From positions 496,001-560,000 of the forward strand of contig WBMZ01004648.1 in NCBI GenBank assembly GCA_013400975.1: DNA of 64,000 nt. Direction: 5' to 3'. Below the pieces are notes generated by a model, which saw nothing but the letters and a program-made list of their open reading frames with translations, was not told the DNA's origin and made no database searches. Position 1 is the stretch's first letter, and every line of letters starts with the position of its first letter. This DNA comes from Atrichornis clamosus (Eukaryota > Chordata > Aves > Passeriformes > Menuridae). Positions 47,601-61,603 of the stretch are shown in pieces. Made by a program: the position numbers and the translations under genes.

Positions 47601-49293
47601 ATAAATGTGTAATTTCATATTACAAATTCCAAACAAAGTTTTACATATGTTCAAATCAAAATAAGAAAAAGATTAAAGCACAAAAAACCAGACCACAAGT
47701 GTGATCTGGGATTTATGAGCACAAGTTTGTGTTTGAGATTCAGAGTTTATACCCACATTGCACCAAAAGTTGCGTGAGCTGGTGTTGGAATCTCAGACCA
47801 TTTTTTAATCTGCTAAACAGGAGTAGCAGTGAATATCTGCCTACCTGATAAAGATATTGTGAAAGCAAATTACTTATTTTTTATATTGTTTCCAGTTGAA
47901 ACAATTTCTTGATGCAAATTTAAAATTTTGATTTATTTTCAATAAAAAGAAGGCTATCTGTAAAAACTAAGTGAATGAATACTTCAGCAGTAGCCATGAG
48001 AATTCTAGACTTAAGCCCTGATCTATCCACTGAAATCAATGGAATTATATCATAACAAAAATTTTGCACACTACATTTAATAATCAATAATACCACTTCA
48101 TATTAAAGGGTTTTCTTGTTGGTTTTTCCTTGGGGATGCCTTTTAGGCTGTGACTTTTTTTTTTTTTTTTTGTGTATTCTAACAAAGATCAGTAACTTCT
48201 AAATGTTTAAACAAAGATTTCTGTCTCATACTGAAGTGTAAAGGAGCTCCTTTGTAAATTGATAATTTGTTGCAGGCAGAGACATTTCTGATACTAACTG
48301 GATACCATTTCACACGTTCTCTCCACACAGCCAAAGAATCAGGGAAGATCCCATGCAATCTGACACGCTGTAATTTTACCAGTTGTTGATTCTTGCTACT
48401 TTGGTTGATCTCCATAGAGAAGGTTTAACTGGATAGCATATTAAGGGACTAGAGCAATGGAATGTGGCCCTCACTGCCTGCAGATTTATTTTTCAATAAA
48501 CCCTTGTACTACTTGTTCTGAGCGGAGGAGTAGCACAAGACTTGGCAAATAAAATCAAAGAGAAAATGCAAAAATGCTCTTACAATTCTGAAGGATGAAA
48601 AAAGCTCCAACAAAATCAAAATCAATGAACTCCCCAAAGGCAAAGAAACCAAGCCCAAGCAAAAAAATTCCCTTAACAAAACAGTAGGTTTTCTTATGCA
48701 TACTGTGAAATGGTATCTTTTCAGTATATTTTAAAATCTTGAAGAATCCAATTTTACCTTTTATTTTAAAAGATATTCAACCAGTTTACTAGCTAAAAAG
48801 ATCAAATACAAAGCATGATGTAAGTATTTCCACATCAGATGCTAAAAGCAGAACTAGTAGGACTGGAGAAAGATCAAGAAAGAAACCAGGATATTTTCAG
48901 TTGAGTCACCTATCCCCTAGGCTACAGACTGAAGCTCTGCTTGTTCTCCTAGTACCCCTGTATAGTGGGACATTTTTGACAGGAGGCTTGACTCACCCGC
49001 TGGCAGGTATGACCTTCTGAAGGCATTTGAGTATGTGTTTCGATATGTTCGGGCACAGAAAGGTCACCAAGCTTGTTAGGCTGAGGTTCTGCCAAGTCTG
49101 CCCAGAGTGCTGACCTTCAAGTGTTTCCTGCAATTGTTTTTCACATCCAACAGATATACACCCAAATAGTTCTCCTAAATTCCAGCATGCTTACCTCAGA
49201 AGGGCTGGAGGTATGTGCTGCTCCATGGGGCAACCTGTCTGACCAGAGAAACGGTCCTGCCATGCTCAGGTGAGAGCTCATTCAGCTTCCTGA
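41698..49293. other. AT-rich unique non-coding DNA
   Basis: No gene or repeat family is supported over 7.6 kb. Simple tracts include an ACATAG repeat at 44588-44620, a poly-A run near 45266-45277 and a poly-T run at 48157-48171. All frames are under 80 codons and unrecognised. The segment 48900-49260 is somewhat GC-richer and complex, but I cannot assign it. Confidence 0.5.
44588..44620 (+). repeat. ACATAG hexanucleotide microsatellite
   Basis: About four imperfect ACATAG/GCATAC units stand in tandem. It is short and probably of low polymorphism. Confidence 0.7.
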
Positions 49294-49636
49294 GAGAATC
49301 ATAGTATAGTTGGTGGTTGGAGGGGACCTTTAAAGAATCTTCTAGTCCAACTCCTCTATAATGAGTGAGAATATCTTCAACGAGATCAGGTTGCTCAGAA
49401 CCTCATCCAACATGACCTCCAGTGTTTCCAGGGATTTTGTATTTTTTTGGCAGATGACTCATCTGCCACCTCTCTGAGCAACCTGTTCCAGTGTTTCAGC
49501 ACCCTCATTGTAAAACATTCCTTCCTTCTATCTAGTCTGAATCTACCTTTTTTGCATTTAAAATCCTTACCCCTTTTCCTACTGCTACAGGGCCTACTAC
49601 AGCATCTGCCCCTGATAGGTGCCAAAGAGAGCTGAT
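49294..49636 (-). mobile_element. CR1 LINE 3' fragment (about 340 bp)
   Basis: The plus strand is a reverse-complemented CR1. It reads 'agaatcatagtatagttggt', 'tctagtccaactcctctata', 'cacctctctgagcaacctgt', 'tccagtgtttcagcaccctc' and a 'cttccttctatctagtctga' segment. The minus frame at 49395-49667 preserves a piece of the family's C-terminal phrase (FRLDRRKECFTMRVLKHWNR), with frameshifts nearby. Confidence 0.94.
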
Positions 49637-51159
49637 AATCAGATGCACAGGCATTAGCATTGTTCATGGCTTCCCAATCCTAATTAGCACTGTAACATTG
49701 CTATTATTTAAAATACTGTGCTCTCCTGGAAAATACTGGGGCCGAGGGTGGCAGGGAAAGATGGCCTTCTGCAGAATTTTATGCTGTCTTGGACATCTTG
49801 AACAGTGTCCAGGACAATCTAATGAGTCTGTGTCAGTGAGCATATAAATGCACAAACCATTTCACACTAGCATTCACAAGCCTCTGCCGTGCATGCATCT
49901 GAAAGGTCATGGGGCTGGAGGACTGCACTTCTTTTGGTCCTGGAAAAGGGTTTCCAGGACATTTCATACCTACCTACTACCTCTGTCTACCACTAGCAAA
50001 ATAACCATTTGAAGCGAATTCTCTCAAATCTGGTTTCCCTTTATGTGAAATGGATAACACATCAAAAAAAAGTCAATAGAAAGGTGAGAAATTATAGCTG
50101 TACATAAGTTAGTACACGACTGAAACTTGCACTAAGATTTTAAGTTGAATCTCAAACACACATACATTTAATACTGCTTCATATATAATTTAATCACTAT
50201 GTAAAGTATTACATGAGTCATATGAAGAAGAAAGTAATGTTTATCTTGCCATGTATTTTACATGAATAAATCCCACAAATTATTCTTGCCTGGATTTTGC
50301 TTGCCTTTAATTTTATAAAAATTAAAATTCTAAGGTTATAAATGTGAGATATGGCAGAAATATCTACAAAATTAAATAGTGCTGGCTGCTTTAGGTAAAA
50401 TATGTGAATATGCTCTACTGCCCTTTTTTCTCCAAGTTCTTCCAGCCAGCACTGAAGAGCCCCAACCTTACTTTGCTTATAAAAACTGACATGATTACAG
50501 CCCCTGGCAGTTCAGCAGTTTTCTTGTTTTTACATTCATTGAAGCCTCAGGAAACGAAATGCAAGGAGCAAGGATGAAATGAGTGTCTTGTGTATAAATA
50601 GTATACTCTGAACACTGAGTTATCAAGCACACAAAGCTTCAGCAATACTTTACTTGTTAACGCACAGGGAAATGTTTGTCTCCTACACACAAATGCATAT
50701 GTACACATGCACACAGTACTGTTCAAAACAGTGTTCAAAACAGACACTCTAGCAATGAAGCAGGTTTCAAACATTCCACCTTCAAATTCATTTGGATTTT
50801 GATTTCTTTTTTTCATTTAGATTTTTGGCATAAAGTCTTTCTGAAATCACAGATAATACAGCTTGTAGTGATGCACAAGACAAAGGATTTGTTTTTTTAA
50901 AGTTCTAATTTACTCTAAAGTCTGGTCAGGGAAGCAAGGGACAGGGTTATCACTCCTCAGCTGTATAATGCCTAGTAGTTTGAGTTTGCACACAGGAATG
51001 TAGGGACCAGATATCTTTTATCCAGGGGGCTTCAGACACCTATCTGCATGATTTCTCCATCTACAGATCTGGGGAAGAGGAAGGAGGTGAGGAAATCCTG
51101 CAGAAATGTTTCAGCTGTGCAACACATTATTTAAGCATCACTAACTGAGAACCTTAGAC
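49637..51159. other. Unique non-coding DNA
   Basis: 49660-49960 is somewhat GC-richer; the remainder is AT-rich. A TATA-like 'cttataaaaactgac' lies near 50477, but there is no associated gene. No repeat family is recognised. Confidence 0.45.
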
Positions 51160-51790
51160 TCATAGAATCATGGTTTGGGTTGGTGGGAACATTTAAAGGT
51201 CATCTAGTCCAACACCCTGCAATAAGAAGAGATATATTCCACTAGATCGTATTGCTCAGAGCCCGGTCAAACCTGATCTTGAACACTTCCAGGAATGGGG
51301 CATCTGACACCTCTCTGGGTAACCTGTTCCAGAGTTTCACCACTCTCATTGTAGAAAATGTCTTCCTTCTCTCTAGGCTGCATCTACTCTAGTTTAAAAC
51401 CATTAACCATTGTCCTGTCACAACAGGCCTTACTAAAAATTATTTCCCATCTTTCCTGCAGGTCCCTTTTAGGCACTGGAAGGGCTCTATAAGGTCTCCT
51501 CAGACCCTTCTCTTCTCCAGGATAAACAACCCCAACTCTCTCAACATTTTCTCATAGGATAGGTGCTCCAGCCCTACTGTGGACCCACTCTAACAGGTCC
51601 ATAATTTTCCTGTGCTGAGGACTTCAGAGCTCAACACAGTACTCCAGGTGGGGCCTCACCAGAGCAGAGGGGTAGAATCATCTCCCTCGACCTGCTGCCC
51701 ACCCATCTTATGATGCATCCCAGGGTATGGTTGGCTTTCTGGGCTGCAAGAACACATTGCTGGGTCATGTCTGGCTTTTCAATTCAACCA
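51160..51790 (-). mobile_element. CR1 LINE 3' fragment (about 630 bp)
   Basis: It begins with 'tcatagaatcatggtttggg', the reverse complement of the CR1 tail, then 'aaaggtcatctagtccaaca'. It runs through 'ggtaacctgttccagagttt', 'ctcctcagacccttctcttc', 'caggtggggcctcaccagag' and 'atcccagggtatggttggct'. It is a 5'-truncated copy. Frames on either strand are broken. Confidence 0.96.
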
Positions 51791-54700
51791 TTTGTGTGCA
51801 TTTTTTTTTTCTGTTCCTTTTCTTTCCCCATTCACGTTTCCAGCATCTCTCTTGCACTTCCTTTTGCTCCATAATCTATCACAACATCCTGCTTGCTTTT
51901 CTATATGCCTTATAATTCCCTCTAGCCATGTTAAATATTCCATAATAACACTGTTGAAACCAGTTTCAGCAATTCATAATCCATTTCCTATCCCATACTA
52001 ACACTCATTTCTGTCTCAATACTAGATTTTTATTTGTCAGGTCTTATGGTGAATCCAAATGTGTAACTGATGTGTTTAAAAAGTAACCCAGTAAAAGTAA
52101 AAACAACTTCTTCCAGGAGGATCAGTTCCCCACTCTAGTGCACACCCACACAAGTTGCTCTTCAGGTGAATACAAGGAATAGCTAAGGCATGAACAACAA
52201 ACAGGAATAGAGAATGGAGTTTTGGGTACTGCTGAACCTAGCACTGCTGACTGAAAATATGCATATCAAATAGTGTTGCACACATAAAAGTGCCTTTGTG
52301 AAGCCAAGTTAGATGATACTTGAAAAAATATATGGATGGTATAGAAATACAATACACCCAACCTTTAAGTGCAAAATACTGTGACAATTGCTGCTAGATT
52401 CATTAACACTTTGTGTCAAATTCCCAGCAGGTTTTTCTGATAACTCTCTTGGATTTGACACTAAGTTTTAACCTTAGTCTCAATACATGTTTTAGGCTAA
52501 ATAGAGTTTTCAATTCTACGAGTTCATACTGGACATAAAATAACCAGGGCAAAGCTGCCAGTAATCTATGAGTTAAAATGTATTATAAATTTCTATAAGT
52601 TAAAGATCATATATATATTTAATTCTGTAATCAATAATCTAAAACTGAACATACTGATTCTTATGAGAGCATCATCCTCTGATAAGGAGCATACCCATAT
52701 CCCATGTTGAAAACTAAAAATTGTAGGGAAAAGCTGTTAAAAATAGGCCCCTGCTGAGAAGCAATTTCCAGGAGGTATTTATTTGACCTGTAAACTTAAC
52801 TTTTAATTCCAATTCTTCAGAAAACTGTTAAACAGGTTTTAATAGCATAATTTTAATGTTTTCTATGTTTCTTTCCTTACCTAAGTTAGAACTGTATTTG
52901 CACCATAAAAATATGCAAATACTTGTTCTAAGAAGCACAGAAGGAATAAATAGATTTTCATCATATCTGTTGTTTTATTATGAATATTGTTGGCTATTAA
53001 AGAATATTATTATTAAAATTTATAAAGATTAAATCATCTAATTATTTTACTCATTTAAAATTAAGCTCTGCTGAGGAAAGATAGTCTGTTCTCCTGAAAA
53101 TTTATGTCCATTTCAAACAAACAAAAATCATCCTTGAAAATATAAATTGAAAAACGGTTATATTCTAAAGACTTAAATCCCAACTTGCAATGTCTCAGAA
53201 GTTCATAATTTTAATATCTCTGCTGTTCAGGCAAAATTCACAGGAGTAAAATAAAAGAAAGAGCAAAGTTCATCTTCAAATATGAGATTTGAGATGTCCA
53301 AATTTAATAATTTAGGAAGAAGATAACAAATGTATGCTTCATGGTTTGCAATATCTTTGCATCTAATAGAAATATAGAGATTTTTAAAGTGTGATTTATC
53401 TCCTTGTCTTATATATCACATCTGGAATGGGACAAATTGCACTCTAAAGAGCCTGCCTGTCCTTTCTCCCTATTGTGCTAATGCTGGGAAGATGAAGATT
53501 TTGATTTTGTTGAAAGTTGCCTAGGTTCCTGAGAGGTCCACATAAAAGAAATGGCTTGAGTTGCAAAAGCCAATATTCATAGCTGGAGGTTAGTTGCAAT
53601 AATAAATGAGACAGAGAGAAGAAGGATGTTACAAAATTAACCCTAGTTGAAATTTTTATTTGTGCTTAGAGCCAAAGAAAGGTGCAAGCAGCAGAAACCT
53701 TGATTAATTTTAAGAAAATTGCCATAACTGCAATAACTGAAAATTGATGGAATATTTTGTATTGTTAGAAGATTGAAATGTTCTACAGCATTTTTCAGAA
53801 TGACATAATGATTAAAAGGACAAAAGGACCAGAAGATTCAAGATGTTATTTAGTCACTACTTGGTATAAATCTACAGACCAAAGGAGAGAATTTCTAGTG
53901 TTTTATCTGGAGCAGCTGTCTTGGATGCAGGAAACCGCATAAGGTGTTATGGGGGAATTGTGTAACAGATATTCTGAAAGTGCTACACAGGCTAGTAATA
54001 AAACCTTGGAGTAGTTAAAAATTATTGATGAAGATTTTTTAAAATAACAGTTGTACCCTTTGTACCCAAAAGTCTTGTAAGTGTACTTGAGATTTCATGT
54101 TATTGATAAAGATTAATTGAATCATTGCCTTCAAAATTGGTATTTTGCGAAGAATATACAGTCAAACAGAGTAAAACCGCAACCAAAATATTTGTGGTGG
54201 TTCACAGAGAATAGTTTCCCAGGGCTGAAGACAGTTATTGTGGAGAAGTTGTCAGAGTTGGAAAAGCAAAAATAAACAAGAAAATTAAAAGAGTGAAAGC
54301 AAGGAGATCTTTATAAAAGATGAGGTAGAAAGTTGAAAAAGTACAGTTCCATAATTAAGCAAAGACACAACATTGATTAAAACTATTACGATTCATGTAG
54401 AAATCAAATTTTTCCACTAACAATGATTAGACAATTAATGTTGTTAATAATTATTTTATATATATTTTATAATTATTGTTAATTATTAAAATATTATGAA
54501 ATATAGGAAATTGATATATTAAGTTAAAACTTTAAAACTCCAGATGATTGTTATAGGTGTCATTAAACCCACAGATTTTAAAAGATTATTAAGAATAAAA
54601 AACCCCACAATTTATCAATTTAAGGATAGAGTTAAAAAATTAAAAAATAATTTTAAAAAACCCCTTTAAAATTATACAGAGACAGAAAGATTCTAATAAA

Positions 54701-57700
54701 TGTTCTTAGCATGTACTTAAGGAGATGCTGGCTGATATTCTTGTAAAGCATAAGATGATGAAGTAGAGTTTCCAGGCCATTAGTAACCAAGACTTATGCT
54801 AATGGCTCATAGGAATAAACATCTTTAAATCAAATGCACTAGAGAAAATATCCAAGTGCCTTAAAAAAATGTTGAGCTGAATGATAAATGACATTTTAAT
54901 AAATGTTTTAATATTGGAGATACTGATGCCAGTGTTTATACAGAATAAGCAAAACAGTCCAATATAAAATGCCCTTCAAAAATTCATGGCTTGAAATGAT
55001 AGGTTATGCTGCAGTCAGACAGAACCTCTAAGATTCGATTTAATTGCAGATGGATGAACTTTAGGCAACTGTGACATGTGAATTAGAAAATTTAGTGATC
55101 CATTTTTTAATTGAACTTGATTTGTTTGTTGGAGATTTTCTTTACTGCAGAAAATATTTTATGGAATATTAGAGGGAATTTCAGGCAAATAACAAGTATG
55201 GTCATGAGGAGAAAACAAAATTAATTTGATTTCTGTGCCTGAATTTGACTCTATCCTTGATTTTTTCATGGTGACCTCTTTCCATAAAAGTCACTTAACT
55301 GGTAGCCTTTCACAGTTATTTATACATTCTACTTTTCACATTTTCTAGGTTTAGCAACGTAAGGTCTGATTTTCAGAACTGATAGAAACTACTAAGACAG
55401 AAGCCATTTAGAGGATTTTCCTTAACATACAAGTATTTGGTATAGCCAAGTGCTTTGAAAAATAAAGTCTGAATTATCTATAATATTCAAATAGTTTTTT
55501 GTTTGTTTGTTGCTTCTATGATTTTATTTTTTTTCTGAGACCAGGATTCCCTGAGTCCCTTTCTTGTGCAGAAAATACATATTTTGGGCCATCATCAGTA
55601 GCAATCCCTTGTCTTCAAGCAGAGGGTACATGAAACATGAAAAATGAACTGCCACAGAGTTCTTTGCATGGTCAGTGATCCAAAAAAAGCCAAAGATTTT
55701 CTGTAACTTTGACATATAGGAAATTATTCCTTCATGAATTCCTTGTGAATGTAGAGTGAGCAAATTTATGTAAGAAATAGTTATGTCCAAAATCACTTGC
55801 AGATCTGCACCTTCCTGTCTCAATAAAAAAATATGAGAACCTTTGCATACCAAGTCTTAAGAAGACACTTTGTGACACAAACAGGCAAACTTTTGTCCCA
55901 AATCTGGGACACATCACTGTTTTAAAATTTTTCTGATAACACCAGCAGTACGAAATAACACCATTTGGAAATTTTATGTGTAAAAAAAATATTAACAATA
56001 AACCAAATCATTTTACCACCACCTCACAAAAAAGGGATGTACATATTTGCAGCATTTTAGGTTTACCCAACTTAGGGGTAGCATTTTGAAGTGTGCTGTG
56101 GACATGTGAAAAATAGACAAAACCCCACCTGCACAGTTATTTGCATAACAATTGCCTTTGGCCCTCACATATACTGAGCTTAGTTGGTGTTTCCTGTGTA
56201 AGAGGCAAAATGTTTCAGTGAGTTTTAACCTCTTCTCTTGTGGAAGAGCTGGGGACAATGCAATATTATTGTACAAAATATTACTGTCAAAATTAAGTTA
56301 CCTCATAACAAGATTCTTGAGAAGTAGAAATGTAGTCTAGGTGGCCCAATTTTGAATTTTTGGCCCCAGGTTGTTACAACACAGGAACAAAAGTTAAAAT
56401 ACTGTTCTTTGCTATGGAATCCCCTGCACCATTACTAGTTACTGAAAAGAAAATGCAATTAAAACAAAGCAAACAATTAAATGTAACTGTAGGAATGACT
56501 ATTTAGAGAGAAGACATAAATGAAGAACGTAATTTTTTCTGGTGTCTATGAGTCTCAAAATGTCTTAACTAAAAGCTTTGCAAGAAGGTTTTATGTTGCA
56601 CATGCACTGCTAGATGAGATATGGTAAAAAACTTTCACAAATTCACCTTTTTTTGCTAAAATCAAAGGATAGAAAAAATTAACTAGAAATGCTTCAACTT
56701 TAAATAACTTCCCACAGAAGATCAAGAAATAACAACAAATTTATTTTATATCAAGGCTCACTGAAACACATGAATGAACACAGAGAATACAATATTAATA
56801 ACTTCAGAAAAAAACCAAGCTCTGAAAACCTAGCCTAAGCAAAACTGAAGCCCATTCTATTTTGGCAAACTACTGATATTTGGAACGATTTAACCTCACA
56901 CATTTGCAAAAATTTTATGAAAAAAACCCCAACAGAATAATGTATTTGACTATAAAGTATTTAATTGTCTTATATAGAGTAAAACTGGATTGAAGGAGTG
57001 AACTCTTTGTTGCATCATCTGACCTACAAAAAAGCTTTTCCAGTTTATGAAATGTGATGGAAATCGGACCAGGGGAAAGTGTAAAGTAATTTTCAGAATA
57101 ATCTGTTCATTCTGATCTCATTTTGAATACAATTATTTTAGGATTACTTCAATAAATATGATCTGAGGTTTAAGTATGAGATATGTTGACAAAAGAAGAC
57201 ATTAAAAGCAACACAAGAAGAGTGAAAACTGAGCTTTACAAAACCACTCTGAAACATACTTTTCAGCCGTGTAAGGATGTTGTGTCGATTCAATACTAAA
57301 AAAAATATATATTTTAAATAGCGGCAAAAAAACAACAACAAAAAAAGAAAAATATGCAACAATCTTTACCTTTTTTTTTAAAAAAAAGGGGGAGTGGAAA
57401 GGAGATAGAAAATAAAATAACAGAAAAAATGAAATTAAAATTTAAGTTTGGTTAATTTTCTTGAGTAACATATTTCCAATCATATATAGCTAAAAAAGTT
57501 TTAATATGTACAATATGTATGTATGCTTATATATGTTTATACACAAAATACACAAACACATATATTTATATAAAGATACATATATCTTTCTACTGAAAAT
57601 TTTTTAAGACTAGCATTTGTATATCATCTTTACACTAATCTATAATGCTTTGGATATAGAGGTATACATAGGTGCATAAATATATAGATAGGTATATTTA

Positions 57701-59539
57701 TACACTCGTGAATATGAGATGTTAAAATGTATATATATGTAAGAAACATATACAGTAGCTTTATTTTAACAGTCACTCCATATTTTCAGCCGTTGGATTT
57801 CAGTTTAGGAATCCAGCATTAAGCTGTTTCCTCTCTACAAAAAAAGCTCTAAAAATTATGATATGTGCTCCTCATTTTCTGGAAAATGTCCACATAAAAC
57901 ACTTTTCTACGTCAGTGTAAACTATGATGTATATGTTGACGATTACATGTAATATAATATATATTTTATGTATGTTTATATTACATATTCATGTATTTAT
58001 GCAATATATGCTTGAGAATTCCAACACACATAATCAAAGATATATATAAACATAACATTTTTATACTTTATAATGCTAATCTTATAATCCTCCTGTCCAT
58101 AAACATGAGTATATTCAATTCCACTAGATGCACAAGCCTGTCTTTTCCAGCTTAAAAACAAAACAAAAAGAAAGATTAGGGAGGGGAAGATTTTTTCTAC
58201 CTAAAAGAGGGCTGCTTCCTAAGACAAAAAGGCATCACTCTTTATAATGTTCAGATCAAAGATCTTGAAATAGCATATGAGGTTGTGCACCTCCTTGGGG
58301 GAGAATCAAGGACACTGTTTTGGTACCTCTGTTTTTCAGGCTGCTCCAGAAGACTGATAGACAACCGGTTTAGTCATCCCTGAAATCCTGGCTGATTTAG
58401 ATATACATCCATATTTACATCTCCTCTCTCTCCCTTCACGAAAAGTCCATTGAATGCAGCCCTAAGCTGGTCACCACCAAGCTTTTGTTAACTCTTCTAC
58501 AAACAGAAAACATGAGGTCTGTAGCAGCCTGGTCCATTTATACATTATGAAGGGACCAGGGAAGGCACAAAGATCTCATATCCTGTACTTTGTAATGGAG
58601 GAACCAAATTTCAGTAACAAGTAAAAGCTCAAAATGCTAAATTGTTTTACATACAGTATGAGAAACACACACAGTAAACAGTCAGATGTAACAACATTAA
58701 GTGATAATCCTTTCCAGTTTGACACTAATGAAGTTTATTTCATGATCTAGATCACACAATTATGTATTACAAAGGCTTGCTTCAGAATTATATTTATTAA
58801 TTTTATTAAAACCCAAAACAAGCAGAGATGAAAAAAATGAATTTGATGAGCCTAATGATGTTTTCATTTTTCTTTTCTCTGAGAAATGTTTTTTCTTTCT
58901 TTCATCAACAGAATTATTTTCCAACTGCTAATGCTATATTTTCAAAACTTTTTTTTTAAATTATTGTTCATCCTGCTGCCCTAATTTTCCCTTCTTTCAA
59001 ATGAAGTAGTCTTCCTAATTAATCTATCATTAGGCATAGAAGCTTAGTTTCTATTAAACAAATTATGTTTGTCAGGTGGGTTCTCCCAAGCTTTCAGTGC
59101 TCTGCTTCCAGTAAATGAGTGCAAATAACAAAAACACACTGACAAAAATGAAGTTTCAGATTCAACAGAGGCTTGACTTGCAAGGGTTAGACATAAGAAA
59201 AGAAATCTCTAGCTTTGATAATAATCATTTTCATAGCAACAAAATAAATATTACAGCTAGCTACAGCAATTATCATTGGGAAAAAAAAATAGTATGTGGA
59301 AGAAAATTTCCTTCTTCCCACAGCTAAATGATTAATGGTAATCTAAAGCATTGCCATTTCTGATCTCTATTTAAGTTACCGTGAGGGCACTCAGCATCTA
59401 CAACATTTCTTATGCTCTTGACCACAAGAGCACAAGAGGTTGGGCACTGCAATTCAGTCTCTATAATAAAAAGTTTTATACTGGTCAAAGTGTTTCCTTT
59501 TGTCTCTGCTAAGCTGGTCAGGAACAACACAGACCTCTT
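51791..59539. other. AT-rich unique non-coding DNA
   Basis: In these 7.7 kb I recognise no gene or repeat family. Extremely AT-rich patches lie at 54420-54660 and 57480-58080, the latter with many TATA/CATA units. Frames of 109 (55524-55853) and 88 codons (55732-55998) on the minus strand have no recognisable domains. Confidence 0.5.
57480..58080. repeat. TATA/CATA-rich low-complexity region
   Basis: Irregular ATAT, CATATA and GTATGT units recur over about 600 bp, with no single period. It could unwind easily, but no function can be read from it. Confidence 0.6.
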
Positions 59540-59977
59540 GGACTGGGTGCAGGGAAGGGTCACAAAGATTGTCAGAGGGCTGTAGCACCTCTTCCATGAG
59601 GAAAGGCTGAGAGAGTTAGGGTTGTTCAAGCTGAGGAAGAGAAGTCTCCAGGGAGACCTTATGGTGGCCATACAACACTTAAAGTAAGAAAACAGGACAG
59701 ACTCCTTAGCAGGATCTGTTGCAATAGGACAAGAGGCAATGTTTTCAACCCAAGGGAGAGTAGATTTAGGCTAAATAGAGGGAAGACATTTTTTGACAAT
59801 GAGGTTGATGAAACTCAGGAACAGGTTACTCAAGGAGGTGGTGGATGCCCAACCCCTGGAAAGTTTGAAGGTCAGGTTGGACAGGGCTCTCAGCCCTGTG
59901 GAATATGTCCCTGCTCATTGCAGGGAGGTTGGACTAGATGACCTTTTAGGTCCCTTCCAACACAAACTAAGGCTACA
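59540..59977 (+). mobile_element. CR1 LINE 3' fragment (about 440 bp)
   Basis: The forward CR1 reads 'ggtcacaaagattgtcagag', 'aggaaaggctgagagagtta', 'aacaggttactcaaggaggt', 'gtccctgctcattgcaggga' and 'ggttggactagatgacctt', then 'aggtcccttccaacacaaac'. The octamer tail is lost or decayed. The plus frame at 59793-60011 is a frameshifted piece of ORF2. Confidence 0.96.
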
Positions 59978-60267
59978 TGAAAACAAGTCTTCACCAACAA
60001 TATTATCTTGAGACTTTTCCTTGCACTCATCTTCTCCACATATTTTCCTGCAGCACGTGATCATTGTCATTCATGCCAGAATAACTGTTTGTGTTGTTGA
60101 CGTTATGATCTGGAGCACGACATCATACTAGTTTGGAAAATACTATAAAATACATCAGTAAATTTTCTGAACCTGGATTGTTTCCCTGACTTAGTTCATA
60201 GCCCAGATGTACAAGTGGAGATGGTGTCATAACATCAGCTAAGCATCAGGAACACCTGAAGGTAGTT

Positions 60268-61603
60268 TGTTGTGGTTTAACCTCAGCCAGAAACTAGGCA
60301 CCACACTGCCACTCCCTTACTGTCCCACAGTGGGATGAGGGAAAGAATTGGAGGAGTAAAAGTGAGAAAACTCTTGTGTTGCGATAAAAATAGATTAATA
60401 AGTAAAGCAGAAGCTGCACATGCAAGCAAATAAGAACAAGGAATTAATTCATTGCTTCCCAAGGGCAGGTGGTGTTCAGCCATCTCCAGGAAAGCAGGGC
60501 TTCATCACATGTAATGTTCATTTGGAAACACAAAAGGCATCACTCCAAACTCCCCACCCATGCCTTCTTCCTCAGTTTTGTATGCTGAGCATGACGCCAC
60601 ATGCTACAGAATATCCCTTTGGTCAGCTGTCCTGGCCATGTCCCCTGCTGTGAGAGACCAATGTCAATGGTTAATGGCTCAAACCATCGGCTATTTGCAA
60701 AAGCAGCAGGTGCTTTCCTGACGATGTGCAGGGTCACAGCCCAGGGGCAGAGGCAGTGAACACCCACCATCCGGGGCTACAACCCGGGGTTTGAGCCAGG
60801 TCTGGAAGAGGCTGATAAGAAGCAAATCCTGCAAGGTGGGATAATGCTTTTTATCATGATGGTGTCCTCCCTTAGACAAGTGGCTCAGGTGTGAAAGCTA
60901 CCCTCAGGAGAAGTACGGGGACATTCACAGTGAAGATTTTCATCCCTTCTGATGGGGCATATCTGGCTCAACTCAACTACATTAGAGGCCGTTGTCACAT
61001 CTTAGAAGGTGTAATAAATCATCAAAGACCCCCAAAGCACCCCCAGACTCATTTCTAGGGCCTTCCACCAGAGGACTGGCCATGATCCAGAGCTTTGCAG
61101 CACACAGTGTAAAACTCCTCTGCCAGAGGAGGTACCAAGGTTTTCCTATGCAAACCTAAGCTAGGTTAACCCATTGAACTTTGTGTTTTGGGCTTTCCCC
61201 ATCCCCAACAGATCAATACTGCAACCATCACTTAGACAAATAAATATCGAAATTGCAACAGTCAAGTCTCACTTCTTATTCCATGAGTAGTGGTATCTTT
61301 CCTCTCTGCTATTTTTCTACTCTTAGATTTTCTTTCTCTTTCTTTCTTTTCCTTATAATTTTTTTGAAGTGTTATTTTTATGCTTTTATATTGCCATATT
61401 TCTACAGATAATAGTAACCAAAACGGCTACATGTCTGCTTTCCATTGCAATCAAAAATGCAGAAATGGCCTTGATGCTGTGTAATCACTCCTCAGCAATA
61501 ACTAAAACAACCTTGTATTACCAACACTGTTTCCAGCACAATTTTTTAATATATTTGTCCAGCATTTACTTATGCACATCAACCCTGTTATTCATTTTGC
61601 ACA
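60268..61603 (-). mobile_element. ERVL-like avian LTR, interrupted
   Basis: The plus strand begins 'tgttgtggtttaacctcagc', the reverse complement of the 3' edge of a very common avian LTR. It continues with 'caccacactgccactccctt', 'ggtgttcagccatctccagg', 'tgtatgctgagcatgacgcc' and 'gaatatccctttggtcagct' up to about 60650. The match resumes near 61460 with 'tggccttgatgctgtgtaat', 'cctcagcaataactaaaac' and 'ccaacactgtttccagcaca', and ends around 'gcaca' at 61603. The sense strand is minus, where the TATA-like TATAC/TATAA element and the LTR start fall in normal order. About 0.8 kb in the middle does not belong to this LTR. Confidence 0.8.
60650..61455. other. Unrecognised segment inside the ERVL-like LTR
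   Basis: The segment starts at a TG ('tgtgagagaccaatg') just after the point where the LTR match stops. Its first 550 bp are GC-richer than the flanks, and AATAAA-type motifs lie near 61016 and 61239. It looks like a nested insertion, perhaps another LTR or a partial provirus. I could not find its terminal CA or a target-site duplication, and no reading frame is recognisable. It may also be the product of more than one event. Confidence 0.4.

Noticed and set aside
49395..49667. 90-codon minus-strand frame as a gene
   Set aside because: It is a frameshifted remnant of CR1 ORF2 with the FRLD...HWNRL phrase.
60760..60810. tRNA-like segment ('ggggtttgagcc' resembles a T-loop)
   Set aside because: No cloverleaf can be built around it: no acceptor stem, no A box at the right distance.
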